Assembly: GCF_900115195.1 (NCBI RefSeq)
Contig: NZ_FOVO01000001.1
Location: forward strand, 124,001 to 188,000
Source: Xenorhabdus japonica
Lineage (GTDB): Bacteria > Pseudomonadota > Gammaproteobacteria > Enterobacterales > Enterobacteriaceae
Direction of reading: 5' to 3'
DNA length: 64,000 nucleotides
Part shown: positions 51,267 through 61,128 of the stretch, in pieces
Position numbering within the stretch: position 1 is the first letter of the stretch
How the letters are laid out: every line of letters begins with the position of its first letter
Notes under the pieces: generated by a model
Databases searched by the model: none
What the model saw: the letters and a program-made list of their open reading frames with translations, nothing else
Told to the model about the DNA's origin: nothing
Made by a program: the position numbers and the translations under genes

Positions 51267-51788
51267 ATGCTACTTTTAGATGAATCTACAATTCACGCAC
51301 TATTCCGAAACCAAAATGGGGACGATTGGATTGGTGGCGTACATATGGTAAGTAAATTCTATGAATACGTCCCTTTTACTCTGCATGGAAAGAAATATAT
51401 TGTATCTTTACGCTTCCCAAATTATTTGAATGATATTGGGTTTTATGAGGATATGTTATTAAAAGCGGTAGATGGAGGTTATTTTATTCCTAAACGCGAT
51501 CATCGTATAATCAGTCTGCTATCTATTGATGATAATTACTCTCTTTCTCCCATGAAAGAAATTCCATATGCAGATATAAATTCATTATTAAAAATATTAT
51601 TTAATGCTATATTATCTTATAACAATAGTAACTCATATGTTAATCAATATTTCTTTGAGTCTGTCAGTAATCTTGGAAATTTGTTACAAGAGCAAATTCC
51701 GTTGATGATACCTAAAGGGAATAGTGTCATGTTTCATGATGAAATTTCCCCTCCCCTTTATGGTTTTACTATTGTACGCCCGATATAA
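51267..51788 (+). CDS. Unrecognised 173-residue protein after the ACP
   Basis: The ATG follows aaagga. No signal peptide or membrane helix; the protein is mixed in charge, with aromatic-rich segments such as KFYEYVPFTLHGKKYIV and YFIPKRDHRII. Its size is near that of toxin-activating acyltransferases (HlyC type), but I cannot see their His/Asp motif, so that idea is not supported by the sequence. Same strand and spacing place it in the ketosynthase operon. Confidence 0.6.
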   Translation: MLLLDESTIHALFRNQNGDDWIGGVHMVSKFYEYVPFTLHGKKYIVSLRFPNYLNDIGFYEDMLLKAVDGGYFIPKRDHRIISLLSIDDNYSLSPMKEIPYADINSLLKILFNAILSYNNSNSYVNQYFFESVSNLGNLLQEQIPLMIPKGNSVMFHDEISPPLYGFTIVRPI

Positions 51789-51802
51789 ACATGGAGATAT
51801 TG

Positions 51803-52774
51803 ATGATGAGTGTTTATTTATCAACATTTGATGCTTATTTTGTTGCCGGAGCGACTACTTCAACGAATAGACTTTATGCCAATGGTAATCAACAAGTTAA
51901 AGTCGCTATTAATATCAGAAAACAAGTCGATGGTGTGGATACACCTCTAACTTCCGCAGAGAAAGATAGTGTGACGATTACTGCGCGCAGCAGTAATCCG
52001 AGCGCATCTATCTATTCAGGTTGGTCATGTGATAAATCCAAGAATCAGTATGATGAAGGGGTTAGAGGAGAGAATAGTAGAAGTATGAATGGCGTCGCTG
52101 TTCTAATGGATACGGAGGATCAAGACGGCCAGGTAAAGGCAGGGGTGGAAACCGTTTATCGTTACTTACGTACGAGTGCTAATCCTAATGAGACAATGGA
52201 ATTTATGGCTGTGATTACTATAAATGGAGAAAAATTCACAACCAATATGGACCCTCATGTGCAGACTCTGACAGTAACACCACGTACACCGTATAAGATT
52301 AGAAGTTATGAGCTTGTATTAAAACGCGAGGATGCTTATACCGACGAATATTCAAAAGGCAATTACGTGGATGTTGATGTTTATTATTGGACGTTGCCTT
52401 CTTCATTGGCAATAAAAAATCAGCAGATTAATGGTAATGCTAACGTATCCGGGGGAGCACTTGCCAGCATAACGGGGGCAAAAGTTTCCCCAATCCGCAC
52501 GGGTATCGTATTACACACGAGTACACAAAACTTCACTGTCAATAATTCAATGGCGACATCAAATTTACCTGGAGGTAGTAATAAAGTACGTCTTATTTCT
52601 GGGGATTCATTTATAAGGGCTTCCCGTGGGGCTTGTGATAATTATTATTATGATAGTACATCAAAATATAATTCAGGTTGCGTTGTAACGATAATTGATA
52701 ATTTTGGTTGTGTTTCTAAATTTTCAGTAAGAGCTTCTGATGATTTGAATATATTAGATATTTACGATGCCTAA
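51803..52774 (+). CDS. Unrecognised 323-residue protein, probably beta-sandwich
   Basis: The ATG at 51803 has GGAG six bases before it. The protein is rich in Ser/Thr/Asn/Gly with alternating hydrophobic residues (QQVKVAINIRKQVDG, ETMEFMAVITINGE), like Ig-like domains of surface or secreted proteins, and ends DNFGCVSKFSVRASDDLNI with several cysteines. There is no classical signal peptide. It is followed by a terminator and then by the RHS gene, so it may be a partner or cargo of that system. Confidence 0.6.
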   Translation: MMSVYLSTFDAYFVAGATTSTNRLYANGNQQVKVAINIRKQVDGVDTPLTSAEKDSVTITARSSNPSASIYSGWSCDKSKNQYDEGVRGENSRSMNGVAVLMDTEDQDGQVKAGVETVYRYLRTSANPNETMEFMAVITINGEKFTTNMDPHVQTLTVTPRTPYKIRSYELVLKREDAYTDEYSKGNYVDVDVYYWTLPSSLAIKNQQINGNANVSGGALASITGAKVSPIRTGIVLHTSTQNFTVNNSMATSNLPGGSNKVRLISGDSFIRASRGACDNYYYDSTSKYNSGCVVTIIDNFGCVSKFSVRASDDLNILDIYDA

Positions 52775-52807
52775 TTATATGTAAATTGAACCGTATTTAT
52801 TAAAAGT

Positions 52808-52857
52808 AAGGCGAGCATCAATATAAAATTTTGATGAATGCAAATTATGCTCGCCTT
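52808..52857 (+). terminator. Terminator between the acyl operon and the RHS gene
   Basis: aaggcgagcat and atgctcgcctt pair over 11 positions, with a second small hairpin in the loop, followed by T-rich bases. It separates two transcription units or attenuates read-through into the RHS gene. Confidence 0.8.
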
Positions 52858-52951
52858 TAGATTATTTCATTTATTTGGCTCACAGGTTATTTTCGGTATC
52901 GAAAACCAGAATGAAGTAAAACTACCCGAATATTCTTAGAGGAGTTGTTTT

Positions 52952-55900
52952 ATGCCGAGTGGTATTTATTCTAATGCCTTTAATTTTTCGACTTACGTTA
53001 ATGGTGGCGTGGATCTCCGTACTGGACAGTATGGTGTAAATATTAATCTTGCTACTTTGGTCAGCCAGTTTAATGATGAGGTATCACGAGATATCAGCCT
53101 GTCCTTTTCCATGATGAATAACGTGAATTCGGGATTTGGTATTGGTTGGTCATTGAATAATAGTGAATATTACGATAACAAGGTTAAACCACAACCGGAA
53201 GTTCATTTCTCAAGCGGAGAAACCTATCAAGTACAGCCATTTGTCAATGCGGATGGGCGTATTGATTTTAAGGATAAAAAACTTAAAGATGCCTATATTG
53301 GAAAAATTGATGAACGTAAAATTTGTATTGTTTATAAAAGTGGTATGGTTGAAACATTGTCACGTGTTGCTGATGGTAAACCATTCCTGCTGACTCGTCT
53401 GCAATTCGAAAATGGCGAAAAATTTGATTTTCAATACAATTCAGTGAATCCAGATTTACTGGCCAATATTGTTGATGGATATGGTAAGACAATATTGCGT
53501 TTAATCAGTAATGATAATAAAAATATTCATGTGGTTTATGTCCGCATGGCAGAAGATAAAGAAGCTAAAATAGAATTTGTCTATGTCAATAATAAATTAA
53601 TAACGTTGAAACTACCTTCTGATGGAATAGAGAATCCTCCTCAAACGACATTTAGTTATAATGAATTGAATGACTTGCTTGTTATTACATCTGTCGATAA
53701 TCCAACTGGAAGTCGGGATAATATTTACTATCAACAGAATGGACATCGGGTTGGTAAACTTTCTAAAACCAGTTATATCCCTTACGTTTTACAATGGGAT
53801 AGGTTTCCTGGTGGTGGACAGCCAATGCTCAGGATGAAGTATACGTATTCACCGGATAAAAATTTCACTGGTTACCCATTCAATGGTAATCCATCCAGTG
53901 TGGCAGATAATCTTTATTTGATGCCAGGAAATTATGAATATTGGGCTAATGAAACGATTGTTGATGCTGAAGAAAATGATATTGCCCTTCGATCCCATAA
54001 GGTGACTTATAATAAATTCCATCTGACAAAAGAAGAAGTTTATCGGGAAAAAAATTGTGAAACTAAAAAAGTTACAATTTATAATGAAATTTCAAATACC
54101 GATTTCTTTTCTCAGCCTCCTAATTTACAAATACCTAAAAGTATTACCACAGAGTATACGAATGCTAATGGAAAACGCCGTTCTGAAACACTTACTCAGG
54201 AAAGTGATGAATACGGAAATATCACAGAAACAGTAGATATTAGTGGTGTTAAAACTGTATTTGATTATTACCCTGTGCAGGGGGATTTAGAAAAATGCCC
54301 GTCAGATCCATTCGGTCAATTCAAACGTTATATTCGAATGACAAATATAATACCGTCCGGGGATATGGGAGAAACGAAAACAGTCAATTACGAATATCAA
54401 TCGGTCGCTGTAAAACAAGGAATAAGTTTTCTGTCAAATTATGTTGTTATACAGAGCAAAGCTATTACAAATGATATATTAGTGGAAGAGTATGCCTATC
54501 AGGAAGATGAAGATGTAAGTCTGAATGCTCTACTTTCATCTTCAACAAGAACTTATCTGGGCGATGCACCAAAAACGACGACCAAAAATTTCTCCTACAC
54601 CTTAATTGGTGGCAGTTTAACTACGGTAGAGACAACGATTGGTTTTGATGGCAAACAGATGGAAGAGTCAGAAACTATCAATTTATATACCAGTCTGATG
54701 CAAAGTCATACAGATACAGATGGTATCACTGAAAAGTGTGAATACGATATTCTGGGAAGATTGATTAAGAAGATTTCTGCGGCTGGCTCTCTTTATGAAA
54801 CAATTAATATATGTCGGTATATATTACCCAGTGCTTTTGGAAAAACTTCTGCGATTGAAGTCATCGATATTTGGGGAGTTATTGGGCGGACAGAATATGA
54901 TGGTTTTGGGCGGGAAGTTTTCAATTGGGTTCAGGATGACGATGGTAAGTTTGATGCTGAAGGAAATTATGACGGATCATTGAGAAAAATGGCATCTTCG
55001 ACGTACGACAAACTTGGTCGCCTTACGTCAGAAACGGATTTTGATTATATCGATGGCCAACAAGTGGCAATGAATCAAAAGAATTATGTTTATGATGGTT
55101 GGGAGCAGATTGCAGAAGTACATCACAATACAGGTTTAATCGAACTTAATATTATTGATCCTGTCGCGATGACACAAACGGAAAGTCAGCGTAATCAAAA
55201 TGCGCAGCAATTAGCTTCTACACGTACAACTTTCAACCTCTTTGAGCAACCGATAAAGATAGAAGAGTTGGATGGGCAAACGTTGTATAGCACAACAACA
55301 ATGCAATATGACGGCTTCGGACGGCTAGTCAAAACGATTAAACCTGATGGTTCAACATCTACTGTCGAACAATACGATATTTTTGACAGACCTCTTCTTC
55401 TGACACAATTTGATGGCACAGTGAATCAGATTGATTACTCTGATTTGACGGAAGATGTAGTTCCTACTGCCATTAATGTGAAGGTTGGCGGTAATTTCGT
55501 GAATATAGGGACTCAAGGATTTGATGGACTCGGACGTCTGATCAATTTGCAGGTTAATCGGGCTCATAAGCAATACCAATATTCTGCATCTACTTCATGG
55601 CCATCGTCCATTATCAATGGGCGTAATCAACAGGTTAATGTGAATACTCTGCCCGAATTAGGGTATGTCATGGCGGTGAACGCAGAAAAATCTGAACGTG
55701 CTTTAGGTAATTTTAACTACAGTGATGCAAAAACACCAAATATGCCGGCAGGTATTCCACTGTCAGCAATCAACGCTTTTTGTCGTTATGATTACACTTA
55801 TGGCCAAACTGGAAGTCTTAAAACCGTCAGACAAACTGTGGGAGCAGTAGCAAAGAACACCGCATATAATTGTGTCACTTTAGGTGGAACCGCTCTGGAT

Positions 55901-57856
55901 ATTAATATGGGTGGACGAGTCCTGAAAAAAGGACTTGATAGCTTTGGCCGAGTTATTACGACGACTGATGGCAATATTACCACTCAGTGTACCTATGATA
56001 CTTTTGAGCGGATAAACTCCATCACTACCTTACAAAATGGCGTTCAGGTGCAATCTGTCAAGATAGATTATGATGTGTACAATCGGGAAACTCACCGTAC
56101 TATCACCTCCCAGAATGACCAGTTCGAACAAACATCTACCTATGATACACAAGACAGATTGATAGAAAGAACCACGTTAATTCAGTCTGATAAGAGATTA
56201 AGTGAAGTATTCGCATATGATGAACGCAGCCGTTTGGTCAGTTATGTTATACGGTCTGGTTATGATGTGGCGCTTTTGCCTTGTAATGAGTTAGGCCGTC
56301 CAATCACCGAACAGCTATTCCAATATGATGGGCTCAATAATCTTGTCCAAGTCACAACGACTTTTGTGAATGGTGAGTGTGATATTGCTGCCTTTATTTA
56401 TGAGATTCAGCGTATCACGAGTATTAGTCATACATTGACGACGGGAGAAAATGCTTATCCTGCCACAGTATCGATAGAATACGATGATGACGGCAATATT
56501 ACTTCTATAAATGCTGATGGTGGAACAGGTCCCAAATTGGCATATTCTGCGACTTCCCAACTGATTCAATACGGTGATACTGTTTATCGTTATGATGCTT
56601 ACGGCAAGCTCATTAAGCAGGGCAGGAAGGCAAATTATTACTTAGATGGAAAGATTGTCAGTGAAAGCGGCGAAGCGGGTGAACTGAAATTTATACGTCA
56701 TGGTGATGTTAACATTGCTGAAACAGATACAGAATCTCGTTTCCTGATGACAGATAATCAGGGTTCTACCATTGGTGTGAAAGATGCGTCAGGTACGAAT
56801 TATTTTAGTTATACGCCGTTTGGTTCTTCTGCTGATAAAAATGTGAGGAGTGGATTTAAGGGAGAATTGTTAGACACGGAAAGCGGAGGTTACCCGATGG
56901 GAAATGGTGTCCGGCTGTATTTACCGTCCCTGGCGGGATTTACTTCAATGGATAGCCTCTCTCCCTTTATATCGGGAGGATTTAACCCTTATCGTTATTG
57001 CGATGGCGATCCCATCAATCTGTCAGATCCCAGTGGTTACATGAGTACAGGGAGCATTATTGGCAGTGTTCTGGGTATTATCGGCGCAATTATTGGCATT
57101 GCCTTGGCTATTCCAACGGGTGGCGCTTCATTGACTTTGACGGCAGCTATCGAGATTGGATTAGGTGTTGCGGAGTTAACAGCAACAGGTGTCAGTTTGG
57201 GATTAGGATTGGCTGGCGATGAAAAAGGGAGTGATATAGCAGGTGCGATTGCTGGTGTTTTTGGGTTGGCATCTATGGGGATGGGGGGCGCTTCTTGGCT
57301 TATGGGGAAAGCAGGAGCCAAGGGTGGGAAAGCGGTTGTGTCTGGTGCAGAGGAACTACGAGGTACATTTAGTAAACTTCCTGGTAAGTCAGTTAAAACG
57401 AAGCCCATGAGCAAAGCCCCTAAAAAAATTTGGCACAAGGTTAAAGAACCGACTCCTACCGGCCATTCTAAATATGTTTTTGGCTCAAACAGGCCAATAA
57501 GTCATCGTCATTTGGAAGAACCTATTAAGTTCTTTGAAAGACGACACAGCGTTATGAAACGTCCTATTTATATTCTGACGGGTTCCCATGGTGCCAGAAT
57601 GGGTAACAATTGGACATCTGCGGGTGTGAGACGGGCTAGTTTGATAGAAAAGCGATTTTTTAAACAAGATTTGAGATATATAGGGCGGGTTGATAATAGA
57701 ATTCGTGTCAGAAATATGGATGGTATGTCAACGCCAAGTTTTAACCGATATATATCAGACCCCAACAAGCATGTTATTCTCGGATATTGTTTTGGGCGTA
57801 ATGATGAAGCACTGAGATATTACCGGAATCTAAAACCTGTAACGAGTTATGTGTAG
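52952..57856 (+). CDS. RHS-repeat protein with a variable C-terminal (toxin-like) tail
   Basis: 1634 residues. About 1-560 are a beta-rich leader region; YD/RHS-type repeats follow (EYDILGRLIKKI, QYDGFGRLVKTI, QYDIFDRPLLL and many more); the RHS core ends near 1355 with SMDSLSPFISGG, NPYRYCDGDPINLSDPSGY. Next come a glycine-rich hydrophobic segment (about 1360-1450, possible membrane insertion) and a basic tail of about 165 residues with ILTGSHGARMG and ILGYCFGRNDEALRYY. The RHS shell typically encloses the tail and releases it into target cells. No immunity-like gene follows. The ATG follows agaggag. Confidence 0.88.
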   Translation: MPSGIYSNAFNFSTYVNGGVDLRTGQYGVNINLATLVSQFNDEVSRDISLSFSMMNNVNSGFGIGWSLNNSEYYDNKVKPQPEVHFSSGETYQVQPFVNADGRIDFKDKKLKDAYIGKIDERKICIVYKSGMVETLSRVADGKPFLLTRLQFENGEKFDFQYNSVNPDLLANIVDGYGKTILRLISNDNKNIHVVYVRMAEDKEAKIEFVYVNNKLITLKLPSDGIENPPQTTFSYNELNDLLVITSVDNPTGSRDNIYYQQNGHRVGKLSKTSYIPYVLQWDRFPGGGQPMLRMKYTYSPDKNFTGYPFNGNPSSVADNLYLMPGNYEYWANETIVDAEENDIALRSHKVTYNKFHLTKEEVYREKNCETKKVTIYNEISNTDFFSQPPNLQIPKSITTEYTNANGKRRSETLTQESDEYGNITETVDISGVKTVFDYYPVQGDLEKCPSDPFGQFKRYIRMTNIIPSGDMGETKTVNYEYQSVAVKQGISFLSNYVVIQSKAITNDILVEEYAYQEDEDVSLNALLSSSTRTYLGDAPKTTTKNFSYTLIGGSLTTVETTIGFDGKQMEESETINLYTSLMQSHTDTDGITEKCEYDILGRLIKKISAAGSLYETINICRYILPSAFGKTSAIEVIDIWGVIGRTEYDGFGREVFNWVQDDDGKFDAEGNYDGSLRKMASSTYDKLGRLTSETDFDYIDGQQVAMNQKNYVYDGWEQIAEVHHNTGLIELNIIDPVAMTQTESQRNQNAQQLASTRTTFNLFEQPIKIEELDGQTLYSTTTMQYDGFGRLVKTIKPDGSTSTVEQYDIFDRPLLLTQFDGTVNQIDYSDLTEDVVPTAINVKVGGNFVNIGTQGFDGLGRLINLQVNRAHKQYQYSASTSWPSSIINGRNQQVNVNTLPELGYVMAVNAEKSERALGNFNYSDAKTPNMPAGIPLSAINAFCRYDYTYGQTGSLKTVRQTVGAVAKNTAYNCVTLGGTALDINMGGRVLKKGLDSFGRVITTTDGNITTQCTYDTFERINSITTLQNGVQVQSVKIDYDVYNRETHRTITSQNDQFEQTSTYDTQDRLIERTTLIQSDKRLSEVFAYDERSRLVSYVIRSGYDVALLPCNELGRPITEQLFQYDGLNNLVQVTTTFVNGECDIAAFIYEIQRITSISHTLTTGENAYPATVSIEYDDDGNITSINADGGTGPKLAYSATSQLIQYGDTVYRYDAYGKLIKQGRKANYYLDGKIVSESGEAGELKFIRHGDVNIAETDTESRFLMTDNQGSTIGVKDASGTNYFSYTPFGSSADKNVRSGFKGELLDTESGGYPMGNGVRLYLPSLAGFTSMDSLSPFISGGFNPYRYCDGDPINLSDPSGYMSTGSIIGSVLGIIGAIIGIALAIPTGGASLTLTAAIEIGLGVAELTATGVSLGLGLAGDEKGSDIAGAIAGVFGLASMGMGGASWLMGKAGAKGGKAVVSGAEELRGTFSKLPGKSVKTKPMSKAPKKIWHKVKEPTPTGHSKYVFGSNRPISHRHLEEPIKFFERRHSVMKRPIYILTGSHGARMGNNWTSAGVRRASLIEKRFFKQDLRYIGRVDNRIRVRNMDGMSTPSFNRYISDPNKHVILGYCFGRNDEALRYYRNLKPVTSYV

Positions 57857-57867
57857 TCGTTTAGTTC

Positions 57868-57994
57868 TATACCCAATGGATTTCAAGATGCGTCACGGCG
57901 GCAAGGGAGCGAATCCCCGGGAGCATAGATAACTATGTGACCGGGGTGAGTGAGCACAGCCAACAAAGAGGCAACTTGAAAGACGAAGGGTATA
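57868..57994. repeat. ERIC (intergenic repeat unit), full length
   Basis: 127 bases bounded by tataccc and gggtata, containing gcgaatccccgggagcat and atgtgaccggggtgag, the two conserved arms targeted by standard ERIC primers. The element is imperfectly palindromic and non-coding. It follows the RHS stop by 12 bases, so it lies in the 3' end of that transcript. Confidence 0.93.
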
Positions 57995-58024
57995 ACCTTT
58001 ATTTGGTAATGGATCATGGTTTAA

Positions 58025-58058
58025 CACTGGGCATTTACGGTATTGTAAATGTCCAGTG
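58025..58058. terminator. Hairpin between RHS and argF
   Basis: cactgggcatttac and gtaaatgtccagtg form a 14-position stem with one G-T pair and a six-base loop. It lies between convergent genes and could stop transcription from either side, although T tracts are weak. Confidence 0.6.
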
Positions 58059-58106
58059 AGAATATTAACGAAGATATTAAGTTCAGGTTTGAACTACTAC
58101 AATTAA

Positions 58107-59120
58107 TTACAAATCCAGATTTTCCACCAACGTTGCCACCATCACCGCCTTAATGGTATGCATTCGGTTTTCAGCCTGATCAAACACAATACTGTGTTTT
58201 GATTCAAATACTTCATTAGTGACTTCCAGTCCACCATACAGACCAAATTCCTCTGCCAGTTGCTTACCAAGCGTCGTTTTTTCATCGTGAAAAGCAGGCA
58301 GACAATGCAAGAATTTTACTTCTGGATTTCCTGTCAGTTTCACGACATCCATATTGACCTGATAGGGTTTCAGCAAAGCAATCCGCTCTTGCCAGACCGA
58401 CTTCGGTTCTCCCATTGATACCCAAACATCGGTATATAAAAAATCAGCTTCTTTTACACCTTGTGCAATATCTTCTGTCAGAGTGATCTGACCGCCAGTT
58501 TTCTCTGCCTGTTTTTGGCATTCTGCAACTAAGCTTTCATCAGGCCAACACGCTTTTGGTGCGATCAAATGGAGATCCATACCCACCAATGCAGCAGCTT
58601 CCAGCATTGTATTGCCCATGTTATTGCGTGCATCGCCCAAATAGGCAAATTTGATCTCAGACAGCGGTTTTGGACTGTGCTCTTGCATCGTCAGTAAATC
58701 AGCCAAAAGTTGGGTTGGGTGGAATTCATCAGTCAGGCCATTCCACACCGGAACGCCAGCGTGTTGAGCCAGCGTTTCGACAATGTGCTGACCATACCCA
58801 CGGTATTGGATGCCATCATACAAACGCCCAAGTACCCGCGCGGTGTCCTTGATGGATTCTTTATGCCCGATCTGGTTGCCATTTGAGCCTAAATAGGTAA
58901 CGTTAGCGCCTTGATCATAGGCTGCGACTTCAAATGCACAGCGTGTTCGGGTGGAGTCTTTTTCAAAGATCAGGGCAATATTTTTCCCCGTGAGTAAGGG
59001 AGACTCGAAACCTGATTTTTTATTCGCTTTTAATTCATGAGCCAGAGCTAAAAGAGTATTAATTTCTATTGGAGTAATATCAAGTAATCTTAGGAACGAG
59101 CGCTTAAAAAAAGGGTTCAT
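58107..59120 (-). CDS. argF: Ornithine carbamoyltransferase
   Basis: Makes citrulline in arginine synthesis. The 337 residues hold [49 protein letters not shown] and the ornithine-site motif [10 protein letters not shown]. Equivalent to E. coli ArgF/ArgI, and beside rraB as argI is in E. coli. ARG boxes lie just upstream. Confidence 0.96.
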   Translation of the reverse strand: MNPFFKRSFLRLLDITPIEINTLLALAHELKANKKSGFESPLLTGKNIALIFEKDSTRTRCAFEVAAYDQGANVTYLGSNGNQIGHKESIKDTARVLGRLYDGIQYRGYGQHIVETLAQHAGVPVWNGLTDEFHPTQLLADLLTMQEHSPKPLSEIKFAYLGDARNNMGNTMLEAAALVGMDLHLIAPKACWPDESLVAECQKQAEKTGGQITLTEDIAQGVKEADFLYTDVWVSMGEPKSVWQERIALLKPYQVNMDVVKLTGNPEVKFLHCLPAFHDEKTTLGKQLAEEFGLYGGLEVTNEVFESKHSIVFDQAENRMHTIKAVMVATLVENLDL

Positions 59121-59145
59121 TATGCATTGTCTCCATCAGTGCAAT

Positions 59146-59185
59146 ATTGAATTTATATTCAATATATGTCGATAAAAAATTCAAT
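59146..59185 (-). promoter_or_regulatory. ArgR operator (two ARG boxes) before argF
   Basis: attgaatttatattcaat (59146-59163) is a perfect match to the 18-bp ARG box. A weaker half-matching box ends in attcaat at about 59168-59185. The pair lies 26-65 bases before the argF start, over the likely promoter, so arginine-bound ArgR should repress it. Confidence 0.85.
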
Positions 59186-59353
59186 TACAAGCCCCGCGTT
59201 CAGTGTTTATAAGAGTAAAGGTATTAAGACTGGTTATGAATCAGTCGCTTACGGTTTGCATTTCCTTTTAAACAAAATTGGATAGATATATCCTTTGCAA
59301 AGAAAAGATGGGAGAATGCAAAACAAGACAGCCAACTGACGGAGGGGATTGGC

Positions 59354-59779
59354 ATGGCAGACCCACATGCTTTAGAAGAACAACGTGAAGAAACCCGCTT
59401 GATCATCGAAGAATTATTGGAAGATGGCAGTGATCCTGAAGCGCTTTATATTATTGAACACCACTTTTCGGCAGATGACTTTGACCAATTGGAAAAAGCT
59501 GCTCTTGAAGCGTTTAAGTTAGGTTATGAAGTCACGGATGCAGAAGAGCTGGAAACAGAAGATCGTGTTGTTTTGATGTGTTGTGATGTGATCAGCGAAA
59601 GCCGTTTGGAGGCTGAACTGATCAATGTACAGGTTGAACAGCTGATGAATCTGGCTGAAAAGATCGGTATAAATTACGACGGCTGGGGAACATACTTTGA
59701 AGATCCGAATGCGTCAGATGATGAAGACGACGAAGGTGATCTCTTTCCCCCGGAAGAAGATGAACCCAAACTTCATTAA
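59354..59779 (+). CDS. rraB: RNase E inhibitor protein RraB
   Basis: Binds RNase E and alters its activity. The 141 residues are highly acidic, start [20 protein letters not shown], contain [15 protein letters not shown] and [12 protein letters not shown], and end in an acidic DEDDEGD tail. The ATG is preceded by gaggggattggc. Divergent from argF, as in E. coli. Confidence 0.95.
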   Translation: MADPHALEEQREETRLIIEELLEDGSDPEALYIIEHHFSADDFDQLEKAALEAFKLGYEVTDAEELETEDRVVLMCCDVISESRLEAELINVQVEQLMNLAEKIGINYDGWGTYFEDPNASDDEDDEGDLFPPEEDEPKLH

Positions 59780-59890
59780 AGCTTTTTGAAGATAATGAAA
59801 GTTTTTTGAAGATAGTGTCTTTTTTGAAGATAGATTCAAAGCCAAATGCCCCACTTAATCCGTGGGGCTGGTTTATTGATGACCATTAGC

Positions 59891-59926
59891 GTTATAGCGT
59901 TATAGCGTTATAGCGTTATAGCGTTT
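59891..59926 (+). repeat. Four perfect 9-bp tandem repeats
   Basis: gttatagcg is repeated four times without change, with partial units on either side. It lies in the 484-base gap between rraB and the next gene, which has no clear gene. On the minus strand at about 59935-60050 a short protein-like frame (VVEPILDTLYEANHLAIQ) may be a gene relic. Confidence 0.85.
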
Positions 59927-60263
59927 TGATCATCCTGACTTCACAGTCGCTGTGGCCTGTATTGCCAAGTGATTTGCTTCGTACAGTGTATCCAGAATCG
60001 GCTCAACAACGGCAATCAGATAACTATGAGAACGTGATCCCACAGCATGTTACCGACAATGTGCCGTTTTTTATCCTATATTTGAATCACTATTATAATT
60101 GTCATTTGTACTTTAGTGATTAAAATCACCAGATGACTTTTTGGTATATCTTTCACTCATTTTATGTCACATTAAATATGCCTTAAAGAAAATTATAAAA
60201 ATGAAATTTCACTTTTTTATTTAAATGAATTTATTTATTTCTTTTTATTATGAGGTGATAAAA

Positions 60264-61034
60264 ATGAAAGATATTCATGAAATTGCTAATATATATGCGA
60301 AAAACTTAGCATCACAAAAGGGACAGAAGGTATATTCAGTTGAGACCTGGAATTATAGCAACACACCTAAACTTGCCCCTTATAAATCAGATCAGGTACG
60401 TGTAGAGGCTCATGAGGATATGCAGTGGGAATTTTATGATGTAAAAGAAGATGAATTTAAATTTACTGAATATGATTGGTATAATCATACTTCTGAGGTG
60501 ATAGAAAAACGTCTGAAATATGAAAAATTGCAAATAGAGAGTGCAACTTGGTCTGTTAGATCACCGATAAAAGTGGGTATAGATTTTCAACTAAAGGTTT
60601 TATTTCCATTTGTTTCTGAAGATAGAGAAAAACTTTCCACTAGTATCAAAGTAGGTGATAACTTCTCAAAAACTGTTACTAATACATGGCGATATCAAGA
60701 AGACAGAATGCTGGAGATTAAACCACATACACATTCATGGGGCTATAAGCATTTGTTGATGAAAAGAGGAACAGCGTATTGGACTCAATCCTGCCAGTAT
60801 ATTGGTGCTGCCGGTATTTTGTTGCTTGATGGTAATAAAATGAGATTACATATAGTTTATCTAGGAGAAATATTTAATAGAATTAAATATGATATGCATG
60901 AAAGTTCACTTCTTGAAGGTTATAAATCAACCTCTAGAAGTGATATTATATTAGCTAACGTATCAGGGAGTCTTGATTATAATTATTTTATTAAACTTAA
61001 TGAATATGCATATGAAAAACCGCTGGATGACTGA
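60264..61034 (+). CDS. Possible aerolysin/ETX-MTX2-like beta-pore-forming protein
   Basis: The ATG at 60264 behind gaggtg gives 256 residues (MKDIHEIANIYAKNLASQKG); the earlier ATG at 60225 lacks a ribosome site. The second half has long alternating strands and a Ser/Thr-rich segment (LSTSIKVGDNFSKTVTNTW, then MLEIKPHTHSWGYKHLL) reminiscent of the insertion-loop region of ETX/MTX2 toxins. No signal peptide. The family call is a weak impression from pattern, not from an alignment. It stands alone, AT-rich, with a terminator after it. Confidence 0.4.
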   Translation: MKDIHEIANIYAKNLASQKGQKVYSVETWNYSNTPKLAPYKSDQVRVEAHEDMQWEFYDVKEDEFKFTEYDWYNHTSEVIEKRLKYEKLQIESATWSVRSPIKVGIDFQLKVLFPFVSEDREKLSTSIKVGDNFSKTVTNTWRYQEDRMLEIKPHTHSWGYKHLLMKRGTAYWTQSCQYIGAAGILLLDGNKMRLHIVYLGEIFNRIKYDMHESSLLEGYKSTSRSDIILANVSGSLDYNYFIKLNEYAYEKPLDD

Positions 61035-61128
61035 GGTTACCAATCGATTAATTCGGTTATGTACAGTCAAATTTTCATGCTCAATACGTTATGTGAAATT
61101 TTTTCCTATGAGGCGCTTGATTTATACT

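Noticed and set aside
51267-51788. Calling the 173-residue protein a HlyC-type acyltransferase
   Set aside because: Size and context are suggestive but the conserved His and Asp motifs are not visible.
59926-60123. 65-codon plus-strand frame after the 9-bp repeats
   Set aside because: No ribosome binding site, no recognisable protein and odd composition; likely chance.
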